Below, piece after piece: positions 54,277 to 64,000 of a stretch of DNA of 64,000 nucleotides. Made by a program: the position numbers and the translations under genes. The stretch is from Balanoglossus misakiensis (taxonomy: Eukaryota > Hemichordata): NCBI GenBank assembly GCA_040954595.2, contig CM082577.2, positions 3,410,001 through 3,474,000 of the forward strand, read 5' to 3'. Within the stretch, counting starts at the first letter, position 1; every line of letters starts with the position of its first letter. The notes beneath the pieces were generated by a model. The model saw only the letters and a list, made by a program, of their open reading frames with translations, was not told where the DNA came from and searched no databases.

Positions 54277-55754
54277 AACAATAACAAAATTACTCAGTTC
54301 CCTATGTGTGCACAGGTCAATTATAGCTGAATATGCCTTCGCACGCAGCATGCCCCGCGCCACTCATTTCACAGCACCCAGAGATTAATCTTCAGTCCCT
54401 TTATTTTGACACCTTCCCACCATGCAGTCACGAGCTGATCATAAGTTGTACCAGGCGCACGTTTATTTTTTGCTATTCTCCAGTTACATTCTCTTTCCGT
54501 TTTTAATTTCCAGATCGCAGCTTTGTATAACAACCGATTGAAAGGGAGAGTGGACACACCACATCTTAACTGCAGAATTTGTTGATCTCCATGACCTTTC
54601 CTGAACCAGCATGATTGACACCTTCATTTTCGCCTGTTTGTGTGTTAGTGACCCATTTTTGCACTGCGTGTTTAACGCCTCAACTCATATCTTTTCACTA
54701 TTTTTGGCATTCCACTGATGACTTGATAATGTCCACGCCCAAATCTGAACCTTAAATTAAGTTCCACTGGTACTGTTGCTGGCAGTTTAAACTACAGGTA
54801 ACTTCAAACAGCTGACCATTTTAATAAAAATGCACGTGTCCTTTGAAAACTCTCATTCGGTGCATTCTGACATGTATAAGAAGGCGATTATAAATTGAGT
54901 TGATATCGGTGTACGCGTAGGAAATTTCCTTGACAGTAAAATTCTCTAGATGTTGAGGGGCCCAGCAAAGGAGAGACTTCGCCCACACCTCCTGTATTCG
55001 ATAACTGTTGAGTGAATGTATAGAAAGGGGACATTCTATGGTTACATCGAGCCATGATTGAACTCTGCCCCTTTCAGATACTTTATAGCAACTCACAATC
55101 AGTCGCAAGATCAAAGGTGTTCCCGTGGTCGCATTCCACGATTTGAACTCCTTTTTGAGAGACGTTCCTTACGTGCATGTGTCGAGGAACTATGCGTAAT
55201 CTTTTCCCAGGGTGCCAGGCATTGTGTATTGTCGTCTGAACTTGGTAAACCATAGAGCTATAGGGCCTTTAGGTAAATATAACTCAGTAGAACAATGCAC
55301 CCGTTCACGAGATTCCGTGGTTCCAAGCAAAGCTTTGCGAGAGTTTATACAGCAACAACGGCCCCAAAAGTCCATTACAACCTCAAAGCTTTGTGTTTTA
55401 ACAGGGGCAGTAACCCTGAAGGGGAGAGTGTACACCTGTGGTGTGGCCATGCATACATGATGTTGAATTATGGTTTCTGTGTCAGGCACTGAACTGAAAC
55501 CCCACTTGTATTTTGTTCTTTCATAACAGACGGAGACCTTGAAGAGAAACGCGAACAACAACCGACTCACTGTTCACTACTCAGACCTGGGCGGAGACTA
55601 CAGGAGATCCGGGACTACCTCGCTTTTCGAGGACGGACCTACCGCTCCCACGATTGCCCAAGTGGGACTCGTGCCCCTGTTTGCTGCTTGCCCTGACGAA
55701 ACTCTACATTCTGCTTTACTCAGAGCATCTCCAGTCCTTTTTAAGAAAATATAA
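41346..55754 (+). CDS. Ankyrin-repeat protein, synphilin-1/espin-like (6 exons)
   Basis: Model: 41346-42057, 48602-48724, 49255-49359, 49572-49755, 50271-50451, 55530-55754; 509 residues, phases 1,1,1,2,0 all joining. A predicted helix (about 21-50) and one CxxC (72-75) come first. From about 92 to 430 there are about nine ankyrin repeats with clear consensus words: [93 protein letters not shown] basic Ser/Arg linker ([18 protein letters not shown]) and a C-terminal exon with no known domain follow. The repeat order and the GHxxCLQ pattern recall synphilin-1 and espin, but the synphilin coiled coil and the espin actin-binding parts are not seen. Ankyrin arrays bind proteins; the partner is unknown. 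The start is the first ATG of a long open exon. The intron after exon 2 is GC-AG. The last exon is less sure; 51092-51208 is an alternative end. Confidence 0.82.
42058..48601 (+). other. 6.5-kb first intron of the ankyrin gene
   Basis: No exon recognised. Open frames such as 44046-44429 (minus) and 46262-46633 (plus) lack domain likeness and splice context. A GA microsatellite lies at 47123-47190. The ends are CAG|GTAAGG and TTTTTATAG. Confidence 0.55.
47123..47190. repeat. GA dinucleotide microsatellite
   Basis: Over thirty uninterrupted GA units, intronic, followed by a degenerate GA-rich tail to about 47210. Confidence 0.95.
48725..49254 (+). other. GC-AG intron of the ankyrin gene
   Basis: The donor reads GCAG|GCAAGT and the acceptor TTTGCAG|GTC. 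Only this junction keeps the frame and rebuilds the ankyrin consensus [14 protein letters not shown]; no GT donor nearby does so. AG|GCAAGT is the usual context of the minor GC-AG class. Confidence 0.85.
51092..51208 (+). other. Candidate alternative last exon of the ankyrin gene
   Basis: After a moderate acceptor (GGTGCAG), 38 codons run in the phase left by the 50451 donor and end in a stop. Opposite it, the minus strand (51078-51341) has an 87-codon frame, also with a fair acceptor (CTACCTACAG at about 51326). The sequence has coding-like composition on both strands, so strand and reality are undecided. Confidence 0.3.
52714..52848. repeat. Compound CATA / CAGA tetranucleotide microsatellite
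   Basis: About twenty-one CATA units run straight into about ten CAGA units and two GATA units. Intronic. Confidence 0.97.
53814..54315. repeat. Near-perfect 500-bp palindrome with TTG/AAC arms
   Basis: Two arms of about 250 bases are reverse complements with no spacer; the centre is ACAGG|CCTGT at 54061/54062. From the outside in, each arm has a unique end (GTGCAC…CCTATG), a TTG (left) or AAC (right) microsatellite, an A/T run, about 55 bases of unique sequence, a second A-run, and about 65 bases of unique sequence next to the axis. The differences are mainly in run lengths, plus a few substitutions. It could be a fold-back element, a recent inverted duplication, or a sequencing/assembly artefact. 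Confidence 0.9.
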
Positions 55755-56765
55755 TTTATCGGACAATCTAAATTCAGTCACGTGATGTAATTTGGTGAAG
55801 GGAGCCAGGATGCAAACGCTGGCCTGTCTATTGGCTTTTCAGAGAGGCCCTGCAGTTTTGAAGGTTTTAATAACGTTCAGTACAAAACCACTCAACTTCA
55901 GATCCCGAGCTCAACTCTGTCCAGAAATCAGATGTCGCAGCCTGTGTTTTGGTAAACGCAATCATAAATTGTTATACATTACAAAATAATTGCGATCGCA
56001 CCCATCCATATTCCGTAACAACATAAGTCAAACATCACATCCACATGGCCAGTTGTTAAGGCAAACACAAAATAAAAGTACACAAAACCAAGTCAGATCC
56101 ACAAACGAAAGACACGTGGACCCGTGGCAAAAAGATTTAGAAGTGGGGCAACGGATTTCGAAAATAGCGAGTACACCCTGCTCCTTATCTGGGACTTTCC
56201 ATATACATGTACAAGGATCAATATTCAAGTCAATCTATCTAAAGGCAAACGTCTCTGATGCCGCCAGTGATCATTTGTCCAAGACATGCAGGAGTCAATT
56301 TGCATATCATTTGATCTACCTTGATTCATGATTCAAGTTCTGTGGTTCGAGTTTCACGTTCTAAAGAAACATACAATGTACCTGTCACTTCACTTCATCT
56401 ATGACAGCACCTTCTGGTTATAAGAACCCATGTCATGCATAAATTACATGCGGGTTGTACATACAATTGGCAGAAGGTATGCATGCAGTATAGGCATAGA
56501 CATCTGCTAAATTAGCTAATCTACCAACACTGAGCAAACACCTTGAGCTTAGGTTTGCCTGGTCTGTAGTCTTGGCTATTTGAGGCTCTGACCTCTGTTA
56601 TGAGAAGTTAACTCTCTCCCCTTTGACCCCTATCAGCCGAGTTCCATGGTAACAAGATCACCTGAGCATCATTTGCTGTCACGTGAGATCATTTCGACCT
56701 CGCTCTTTACTGCCAACTTGTATCATATCAGAAGAATAAATTATATTTTGCTTTGTGTCAATAAA
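55755..56765 (+). other. Probable 3' UTR of the ankyrin gene
   Basis: Non-coding sequence after the stop at 55752-55754. The first AATAAA signals on this strand are at 56735-56740 and 56760-56765, giving a UTR of about 1 kb. An earlier variant signal cannot be excluded. Confidence 0.4.
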
Positions 56766-59700
56766 TTGGTTTAGAACAGATATTTTTGTATCGTGTCTGT
56801 TCTCGTGTTTATGGTGAGATTGTCTGTAATGTCAATGCTACCAGTGTGATACAGTCCTTGTGTCAGTTGATATTTGTAAGTCACAAATGAAAGTTGCCAG
56901 TGTCATGGAGCTCAAAATAAACCACTTCAATATATTTTGCCGATGCACATAGAACCTGCTTTTTGTCAGGCAAATTTACCCTCGATCAGCCATATTGGAT
57001 CATCTTTCACAGACGCACACGTACACGCGGCAGACAAAATCTCATTATTTATCTCCACACCATTTTATTGTGAACATTTGTGCTGAGAGTGTGGAAATTC
57101 TGTGATAACCTAAGGTGAAGGTACAGTTGTGAATATTGGAATTTATATTTTACACAGAGTTGAATTTTTTGTGATATTACATTGGTAACTATGAACATGG
57201 ATAATAAGTATAGTCCTTTCATCGGTAATATCACCCGTCAGAGCCCCTTCGCAAAGAGGCCCCTGCCTCTGAAACCATTTACAATATTGACGGAAAGAAC
57301 TAGTACTCTTTATAGTGACTGCAGTTGAATAGCAAATTGACCTGAAATAAATATTAGTGGCGGTTTGTTGTGACTGTGAATTGTGGAGTGATAAAGTTAC
57401 AAAAATGCGTGATGATGCCAGTAGATTTGTTAACATGACATCAACAATTAATGTAACGTGAGGCTTATTTTGCATGTTATTCTACAGCTTTGCATAACTC
57501 AGGTGTTCGTGTTTACCAGTATTACACCACGCATGTGACCATGGTCCTGTATTTGAGATTGCCTTGGCAACGAATATTCTTGTGTTTTTATATACAACTG
57601 TGCATTACACTGTTTCATAAACAAACAAGTTACAAATAAGGGACGGACATAAATGCATATATGAACAGTAGAAGAATGTATCTTCCACGTCGATACTTGA
57701 AGGAAATCATGGTACATGGACATCACACATTTTACATGTGCTACCGTTTAATAGGCCACTTGCGCTACTGTACATTTACTAATGAGCGTCAACTGTGGTG
57801 GAGAACAGGTGCTTGAACATGCCTGAACATTATGCAAATTGGGAAAACTAAAGTTCTTATCCTCTTCTTTTTTGCCATTAACACCTTTCGATTATAGCGT
57901 CTCGGTGACAAACGTGTCAGTCAGCACATGTTCATTATGTTATTTGCAATGTCGTTTCTCGTTACTTAACACGTACCGTGACTTTTGCATAATGCAATGA
58001 TGACGTATAGGTGTGGCTGGTGTAAACAGCTCATTGAAAATGGTGTCTAAAAGGTAAAAGACTTGAATGAGAAACCCACTGTTAGATGATCTCATGAAGC
58101 CCTCATCACCGACTTTATCTATAACAGATAATTTATTTTAATGAATAACAAAATGTTGACACACTGTTAAATGCAATTCAGACATCAAGGGCCAGAGATT
58201 GATGAGAGAGGCTGCAAGATATGCGTTTCGAACATTTCGTCTCAAAATTTGAGGTATAAAATAGTAAGCTGTAAAGGTATTAGTGAATACTCCCTAATTT
58301 TGTCGTCGGTACTGGTATACATCAGATGCTCAACGTGAGTCGTGGATATATCGATGACTCTTATTGAACTATCTGTACAATGTATTCCTGACAGGCGTAG
58401 AAGTATATATTTAACTCATTCAGTCTAATTTTGATGTTTTGAATAAAGGTAGAAGAATCTATGTATGTAAACTTTATACCTACAAGAATGTCAGTCACTG
58501 TGCTGGTAAAGATTTACTAGTACATGTATATCAATAAATTATAATGACTGATAAGATTATGACATTCCAACTACAGAGGTATATTCAGTTCACATATGGC
58601 GTTCAAATTTCTTTCTTTGAATATGATTTCTTCGAATTGTTTTATGAAATATTTTGATCAAGCAGGGACTATGCCATTGGCAATGACTTGTCGTTGAACA
58701 AACAATGGGGATATTTCAAGCGGCTCACCAGGTAAAAATATACGCTTGTAGCTATAGTGGCATTTGTTATGACATTGGTGCTGACTCGAATTGCAATTAT
58801 GACTTGCATAGGTCAACATTTTATCTCCTATAACAGAAATAGCCTACTATGGCCTTGGGGTGTCAGGGTACACCATGCATATAATGGTGTATAAAGGTCA
58901 CTTCTCGCTCCACCCCGTTCAAATTGGAATCGTGCCAAAATTTAATAAAAGCAACAAATACGTCAGGCTGGGCGGAATCCAGGTTGAACAGGAATGAAGC
59001 ACGGTCACTCCACATACCGTGGTCCATTGTTAGACCAACTCACAATTGCTTACTGTTGACTAACTTGGCACAGAAATCACATAAAACTGTCCAATCAGAA
59101 AAAATAGGCCAGCGTAGGTCAGCCCGAATGCTAAACATATTCAGCTGGAGGACGATTTTTTTTATATAAAATAAGTCCCTTTTGTGTTGCACTTCTAACC
59201 TTCATTGACCTTATGGGAGGCTCAATCTTGCGACCCTTTGTCACTGAACAAATGGCTATTGTTACATGAATACATTCAAGCAAAGAATGCGTGTTGCGTC
59301 ACATGCGGATTGCATAACTGAAACATCTGGAGAGGCCACTTTTAGCACGTGACCTGACTGGAATGTATGGGAGAAACATACATAATTCATATGACGTTAT
59401 TTTTTTTGTGTTTGACGAACCTAATCCACATATCGGGTGGTATGGTATGCATGGCGAATCCCCCAGGAGAGTTAGGCTACATTTGTTAGAATTTTTTACT
59501 TACCAATGTGTAGGTCTACTCGCAACAAAACACATCTTTCCCTTGGAAAATTAGATAAAATTTCGAGTTAAAAATAAACAAGCTTCCTTTATACATGTAT
59601 AATAAGCATATAAATACTGGTAAAATATTTGGAGCGACAAGTGCTGATAATCTACTGTAGGCCTACATTGCGCGATACTGTAGCATAAACTAGAGTACGC

Positions 59701-62544
59701 CTACCTAATCCATTCAGGTAGTAGGCCATTATCGTGATAAAACTATACTTGCCCGCGCAGAGTGAGATCTGAAAACCACATATCTAGGGCCTAAATCAGT
59801 AAATGTCATGGGTAGGCTTACATCGATCATGATGAGCGGGGGAAAGGGGCCAAGGTCACCGGCTGAAATAGGGTTGCTGACCGACTCACCGCCAGAACCG
59901 TATTTTCAAATCAAATGGCCTATAGTATGAGCAGAGTTGGATTTTCTATCAAAGAACTGATCATGGATATTATCCGAAACGGGCAGCCAAATTTATATTA
60001 TGGCCTTGGGACGTACAAGGCCTCGAGCTCAACAAAATGGCACGCCAAATGATAGGCCTACATTGAACAATGTCAAGGTACTGGGTCTTCATATGAGGTT
60101 CATTCTGTCACCCAGTCCTCCCCAACTCCTTACCCGACCGCCTAATACTGAACTAGAGTGCCCTTTGTCAGTTGTTTTGGCGTTTGTCAGTTGCATATCC
60201 AAGGAAAACGAGGTCGTCTTTTCATTTATTGACATAGGCCCTACTGCTGTTGTTTTCCTTGTGTCTTTAGGTAAGTTTGCGCATTGTGAATTCGACCAGG
60301 TTGTACTGGTTACGTCTCCTGTCCCAACAGTGCAGCTAAAGGGGGAAGTAACCGCTATGTAGTCAACAATAATTACGCCGCGCTGGTGTGTACTTTGAAT
60401 GTGAATGATAAACTGCATGTGGCGTTTTATGTGGCACATAGTGCCACATGGCACTGTGGCAAATGGATGCGCGCGCTTCAATTTTTGCACACGGCACAGG
60501 TAATTAACTTTTGTTCGTTACGATTTTAGGGTGATTGGCATACGTATATACATACAAATATTGAGTTACGCCTCCTTCAGGATTCCTTTGAAAAAATACA
60601 CTAAATCGGACATCTGGCGTGCAGAGTTGAGCCGTAACAAATAGAGAGGGAGATTTCATCATATCTTTCAAACGTTGATGCAGTTGCCAATGTCGACCTT
60701 GGTTGAACGCATTTCGTAATAGGTAAGCTAATATTGACTTCATTGGGAAGTGTCGACATCGCTGCGTTGAATTAAACTTCGGTCACCGTTTTTCCACATA
60801 CTGTCAAACTATTGACCGGCAGACGACAAAATGTGTAATATACTGCCGCCGCGTCACCGACCGAACACTTGACGTCGTCTTTGTGTTTGGTAATCGCTGG
60901 CAGTGTTTCCACACTCCAGCTCCATAACACTCCCGTCACTGTTCTGTTTCACAGGGTTGATGGCTGGCAGGAAATTATGGTAAAAGGTGAGTATTTTCAT
61001 ATAGGACATGTTCTTTTGGTCCATTTTCTTGCATAAAGTGTGCGAGGTTTTTATTTGTTGTAGTGTGAGCCCAGTTTTATGGGTCGTGTGATGGTTGTCG
61101 CCACAATGGAAACCCCAAATCACCCGTGGGGCCCACTATGCATGTTGTCCCGTAACATAACCAAGTGCCTCATACGGACTTTAATTTTCAATGAAGAAAT
61201 ATCGTGCTAATGTGTGACAAAGAAATGTGTTGGTTTGGCACGACTTGGTGTGTGAATGCTGGTCAGCCTTTGCTTTGACACACATATCTGCAAGGCCAGG
61301 CAATAGTTGAGTGGCAAACAAAACAGTCACTGGGTTTGTTACGAGAGGCCCTGTTATAGGTGATTCAATGCGTACGCTGACGGTCGAGAAGTGGCAAAAG
61401 AATGAGCATATTCTACTTCTGGCTATCGTTTGATTGAAACAGCAATCATTATCACTGTGTGACCTCTGAAGTTTACAGGAGGCAAGTTTTATGGCAGTTT
61501 TTTCAAAGATAAATTATATTTAAAAGAACATCAAAAATATTGTACATAAATTTTATTAATTTTGAACAGTCTTTTGAAAAATATCAGCAAGACCATGGTG
61601 CAATTTACTGTTAAATTTTTCGCGATATCAAGAGAGAGCACTGTTTCCCGAGTATTAATTTTCGCGTTCTCTTATTTCATTCACTGCATCGTTAACCTCA
61701 GAAACAATTTACGCGACTTTTTATATTCACGCTATTTTGGCTCTCACGTAATTGGCGAAAATTAATTGCTCGCGAAAATAAAGTGTTTTACAGTATTTTG
61801 TATAGTATTTGTGCAAGTCTGAAAGTGTCTCCACTCGGCCTATACACCTTGCCCAATTTTATTAAAACTTATTAAAACTAAAAAGACAATGTCAGAGTTC
61901 GGTTTAAGCGTAAATCCTGCATATTTGCAGCATTCAGGACAAAATATCTATTTGACTTGCATTCATTGCTGGGAACGCGACATATCCGAGTGTGCTCGAA
62001 ATATATTGTGTATGGTGGAGAGTAGCACTACATAGACTGGCTGGCCTCCGAGTTCTGACCTTTGCAGATGACAAGCAGTTCTAAAAATAAACTTCTTTAG
62101 CAACATGTTCACTTGGCATGCCTACTAAGAGTTGACAGATTATTGACTAAAATGTTCCAATGTATGTATGGTTATATCCAAAGGTTCCCAAAGCGTTCGG
62201 GATGCAATTTTTGGTTTCAGTGCATCCCTAGAGATGCAGGATACAGTGGGACCACTGCATTGTGCTATATCGTATACATACTCAATTTATTTTGCAATAT
62301 TATACTAAGCTTATTCACTATGCATACAGTTTACAATAAAGTGACATTTGTAGCATAATCTCTTACATCTGCCATCATTGAAACTTGTCGGTCGTAACTT
62401 GTACTTGGCAAATATTCACTCATTCGAGCTGCCAGCAGGCACTATTGTGTAGTAATCTTGTCCAATGTCTCATTTTGATACATGAATGGGTAAGACTTGC
62501 AACATACATGAATATTAATGAGTATGCATTTTAATGAGTATGTA
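56766..62544. other. Intergenic region, no gene recognised
   Basis: No frame has domain likeness or splice context. Around 61615-61790 there is a stretch rich in TTCGCG/CGCGAAAA words that looks like a decayed repeat. TACATGTA occurs at 58521 and 59592. Confidence 0.5.
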
Positions 62545-62890
62545 TATTAATGAGCGGCGAGGACTGAAGTCAAGCTGGGGCGAACCTAGTAGCTCCAAGA
62601 CTGTGTGATACTGAAATGCGCGTCCGTGTTACGTATAGAACGTCCTGTGGACGCGACGCTAATCACACAGTCTTGCCGATTCTGTAAACGCCCTCAAGTG
62701 GTTTTACCAGATTTTGGTAAGTAGCGGAGAACATTCGAACCTCATATGTCTGTCAATCATATTAGCGTCGCGTCAACATGATGTTCTATACGCGTACATA
62801 CCACGTACAGAATACGCATTTTTGGACGTTATCGCGAGCTTGTGTGCGCTTCTAGATTTTCTATATGCGAATTAACGCCGCTCATGAATA
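62545..62890. mobile_element. 346-bp fold-back (inverted-repeat) element
   Basis: Ends TATTAATGAGCGGCG (62545-62559) and CGCCGCTCATGAATA (62876-62890) are inverted with one mismatch. Inner arms also pair: the stretch ending GACGCGACGCTAAT (62650-62663) matches the reverse complement of the stretch starting ATTAGCGTCGCGTC (62761-62774) over roughly 50 bases, including TATAGAAC. A nested 14-base pair, CAAGACTGTGTGAT (62596-62609) / ATCACACAGTCTTG (62662-62675), lies within the left arm. There is no coding capacity. Just outside the left end are tandem TTAATGAGTATG units (62508-62545). Confidence 0.65.
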
Positions 62891-64000
62891 TTCATATCAA
62901 ATATACAGAAACGTACAGTCGCTTTGCCTGGCGACGAGTCGTACGCAGTATGATGAAAGTTCCATTCTTATCGACAGGCACAGCGACTGCTATAGAGTCT
63001 AGGGTGAAGCCTGCAGGGTGGTTCATTTTGAAAATATGTGATCCAATTCTGCACCCCACCAACCATTTTGTTCAATTCAGCTCACTAGATATGAAAACTT
63101 TGTACAGAGGTACATCCCTAAATTCTGCTTATGGTGACAGCTGCATAATTGCAAGCAGGTGACAAAAAATTTACTTTCTGTACCGTTGTTCCATTCCAAC
63201 AGGTTCTCAGCAAAGAAAAAGAAAATACAGGTGAGTTAAGCAATATTTTATGCCAGAATATTAACAATTTTGCTGATGTGTGCGTGATTTTTGGTGTTTT
63301 ACTATTAATAATAAACCAATAAAATAATAATAACGCAAATAAAACATAATAATAATAACTAGTGTTGCATTCATCCAATATGTCACAATTTAAGTCAGAG
63401 GTCACGTTTACGCTAAAAGTATGCTTATTTGAGACGAAAAATACTAACTTGACATTAAAATCGTAATCAGTACGTCAATATTGATGCATAGAAAACAGAT
63501 GATGTACATGTAGTTGTACAATGGTCAATATAAACCATATGCATGCCACTAACTATCATTTGGGATCAAAATAATCACTTATGCGCGCGAACTTTGTACT
63601 CAAAATGAAGCTGATTTTGTTTGATGAATTTTGAACTAGACGTGTACGACGCAAACTGAAAGGAGTTTGACGCATTTTTTTATGAATGCGTCAAAAATAC
63701 GCATTAAAATGTGCAATATTATATTTTGGAGCAATTGTTTCATTTTTTTGACAGAAAATGTGTATAATTTACACACTGTTTAAATTTTTTTGAAACATCG
63801 GGATGATGTCAGTCACTTTTGTTCAAAATGTGATATACGGTAATTAAAGTGTAAAAATATCAAAATATTGATATGATGATATCATTTCCTTAATTATATT
63901 GTTTGATGATTAATCAACATTACATGTAGGTTGCATCACATCATAGACTACTGAAGTGGAAATTCCCTCTTTTAATTAGTAATGGCTCCTCATTGCCTCA
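62891..64000. other. AT-rich right end of the window
   Basis: No gene recognised. The sequence is AT-rich, with TACATGTA at 63505 and 63921. A gene beginning beyond the window cannot be excluded. Confidence 0.5.

Larger units (their letters stand above)
50452..55529 (+). other. 5.1-kb last intron of the ankyrin gene
   Basis: It holds a possible alternative terminal exon (51092-51208), a CATA/CAGA microsatellite (52714-52848) and the large palindrome (53814-54315). No other gene is supported. Confidence 0.55.

Noticed and set aside
54821-55114. 97-codon minus-strand open frame before the last ankyrin exon
   Set aside because: Looks somewhat protein-like, but no domain could be named and no exon partners were found on that strand.
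60000-60490. Overlapping 120- and 133-codon frames on both strands
   Set aside because: No domain, no splice context; dual open frames without likeness are not evidence of a gene.

Overview
This is a window of animal nuclear DNA. Genes are split by GT-AG introns (one GC-AG) from about 115 bases to about 9.5 kb, transcripts end in AATAAA signals, and microsatellites and small inverted-repeat elements are frequent. No bacterial, phage, organellar or CRISPR content is visible. The gene set (an EF-hand rhomboid of the RHBDL1/RHBDL3 type, an H1.0/H5-like linker histone, polyadenylated H2A and H2B), the modest GC content and the heavy over-use of TACATGTA fit a marine invertebrate, perhaps a deuterostome (hemichordate, echinoderm or lancelet). 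The species cannot be fixed from the sequence alone.

Layout. 1-6.2 kb: no gene seen. 6.3-11.1 kb (+): a six-exon gene for a PH-domain protein with an acidic, proline- and tyrosine-containing tail. 12.6-13.6 kb (-): an intronless H1.0-like linker histone. 19.2-33.8 kb (+): an EF-hand rhomboid intramembrane protease in nine exons, including a 24-base microexon. 35.4-36.4 kb (-) and 37.5-38.9 kb (+): a divergent H2A/H2B pair in which H2B carries a coding intron and probably a 5' UTR intron. 41.3-55.8 kb (+): a six-exon ankyrin-repeat protein resembling synphilin-1 or espin. 55.8-64 kb: no gene seen, several repeats.

The genes do not form an obvious pathway. The three histones lack a visible histone 3' stem-loop and have AATAAA signals, so they look like replication-independent histones scattered among unrelated genes rather than an S-phase cluster. 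The least ordinary structures are: a roughly 500-base near-perfect palindrome at 53.8-54.3 kb; a 91-base inverted-repeat element with a perfect 9-base target duplication inside the H2B intron; a 346-base fold-back element at 62.5 kb; and the rhomboid microexon, whose acceptor sits after an AG-free stretch of nearly 190 bases. No new multi-gene system was found. All exon models come from reading frames, splice consensus and remembered family features, without transcript data.
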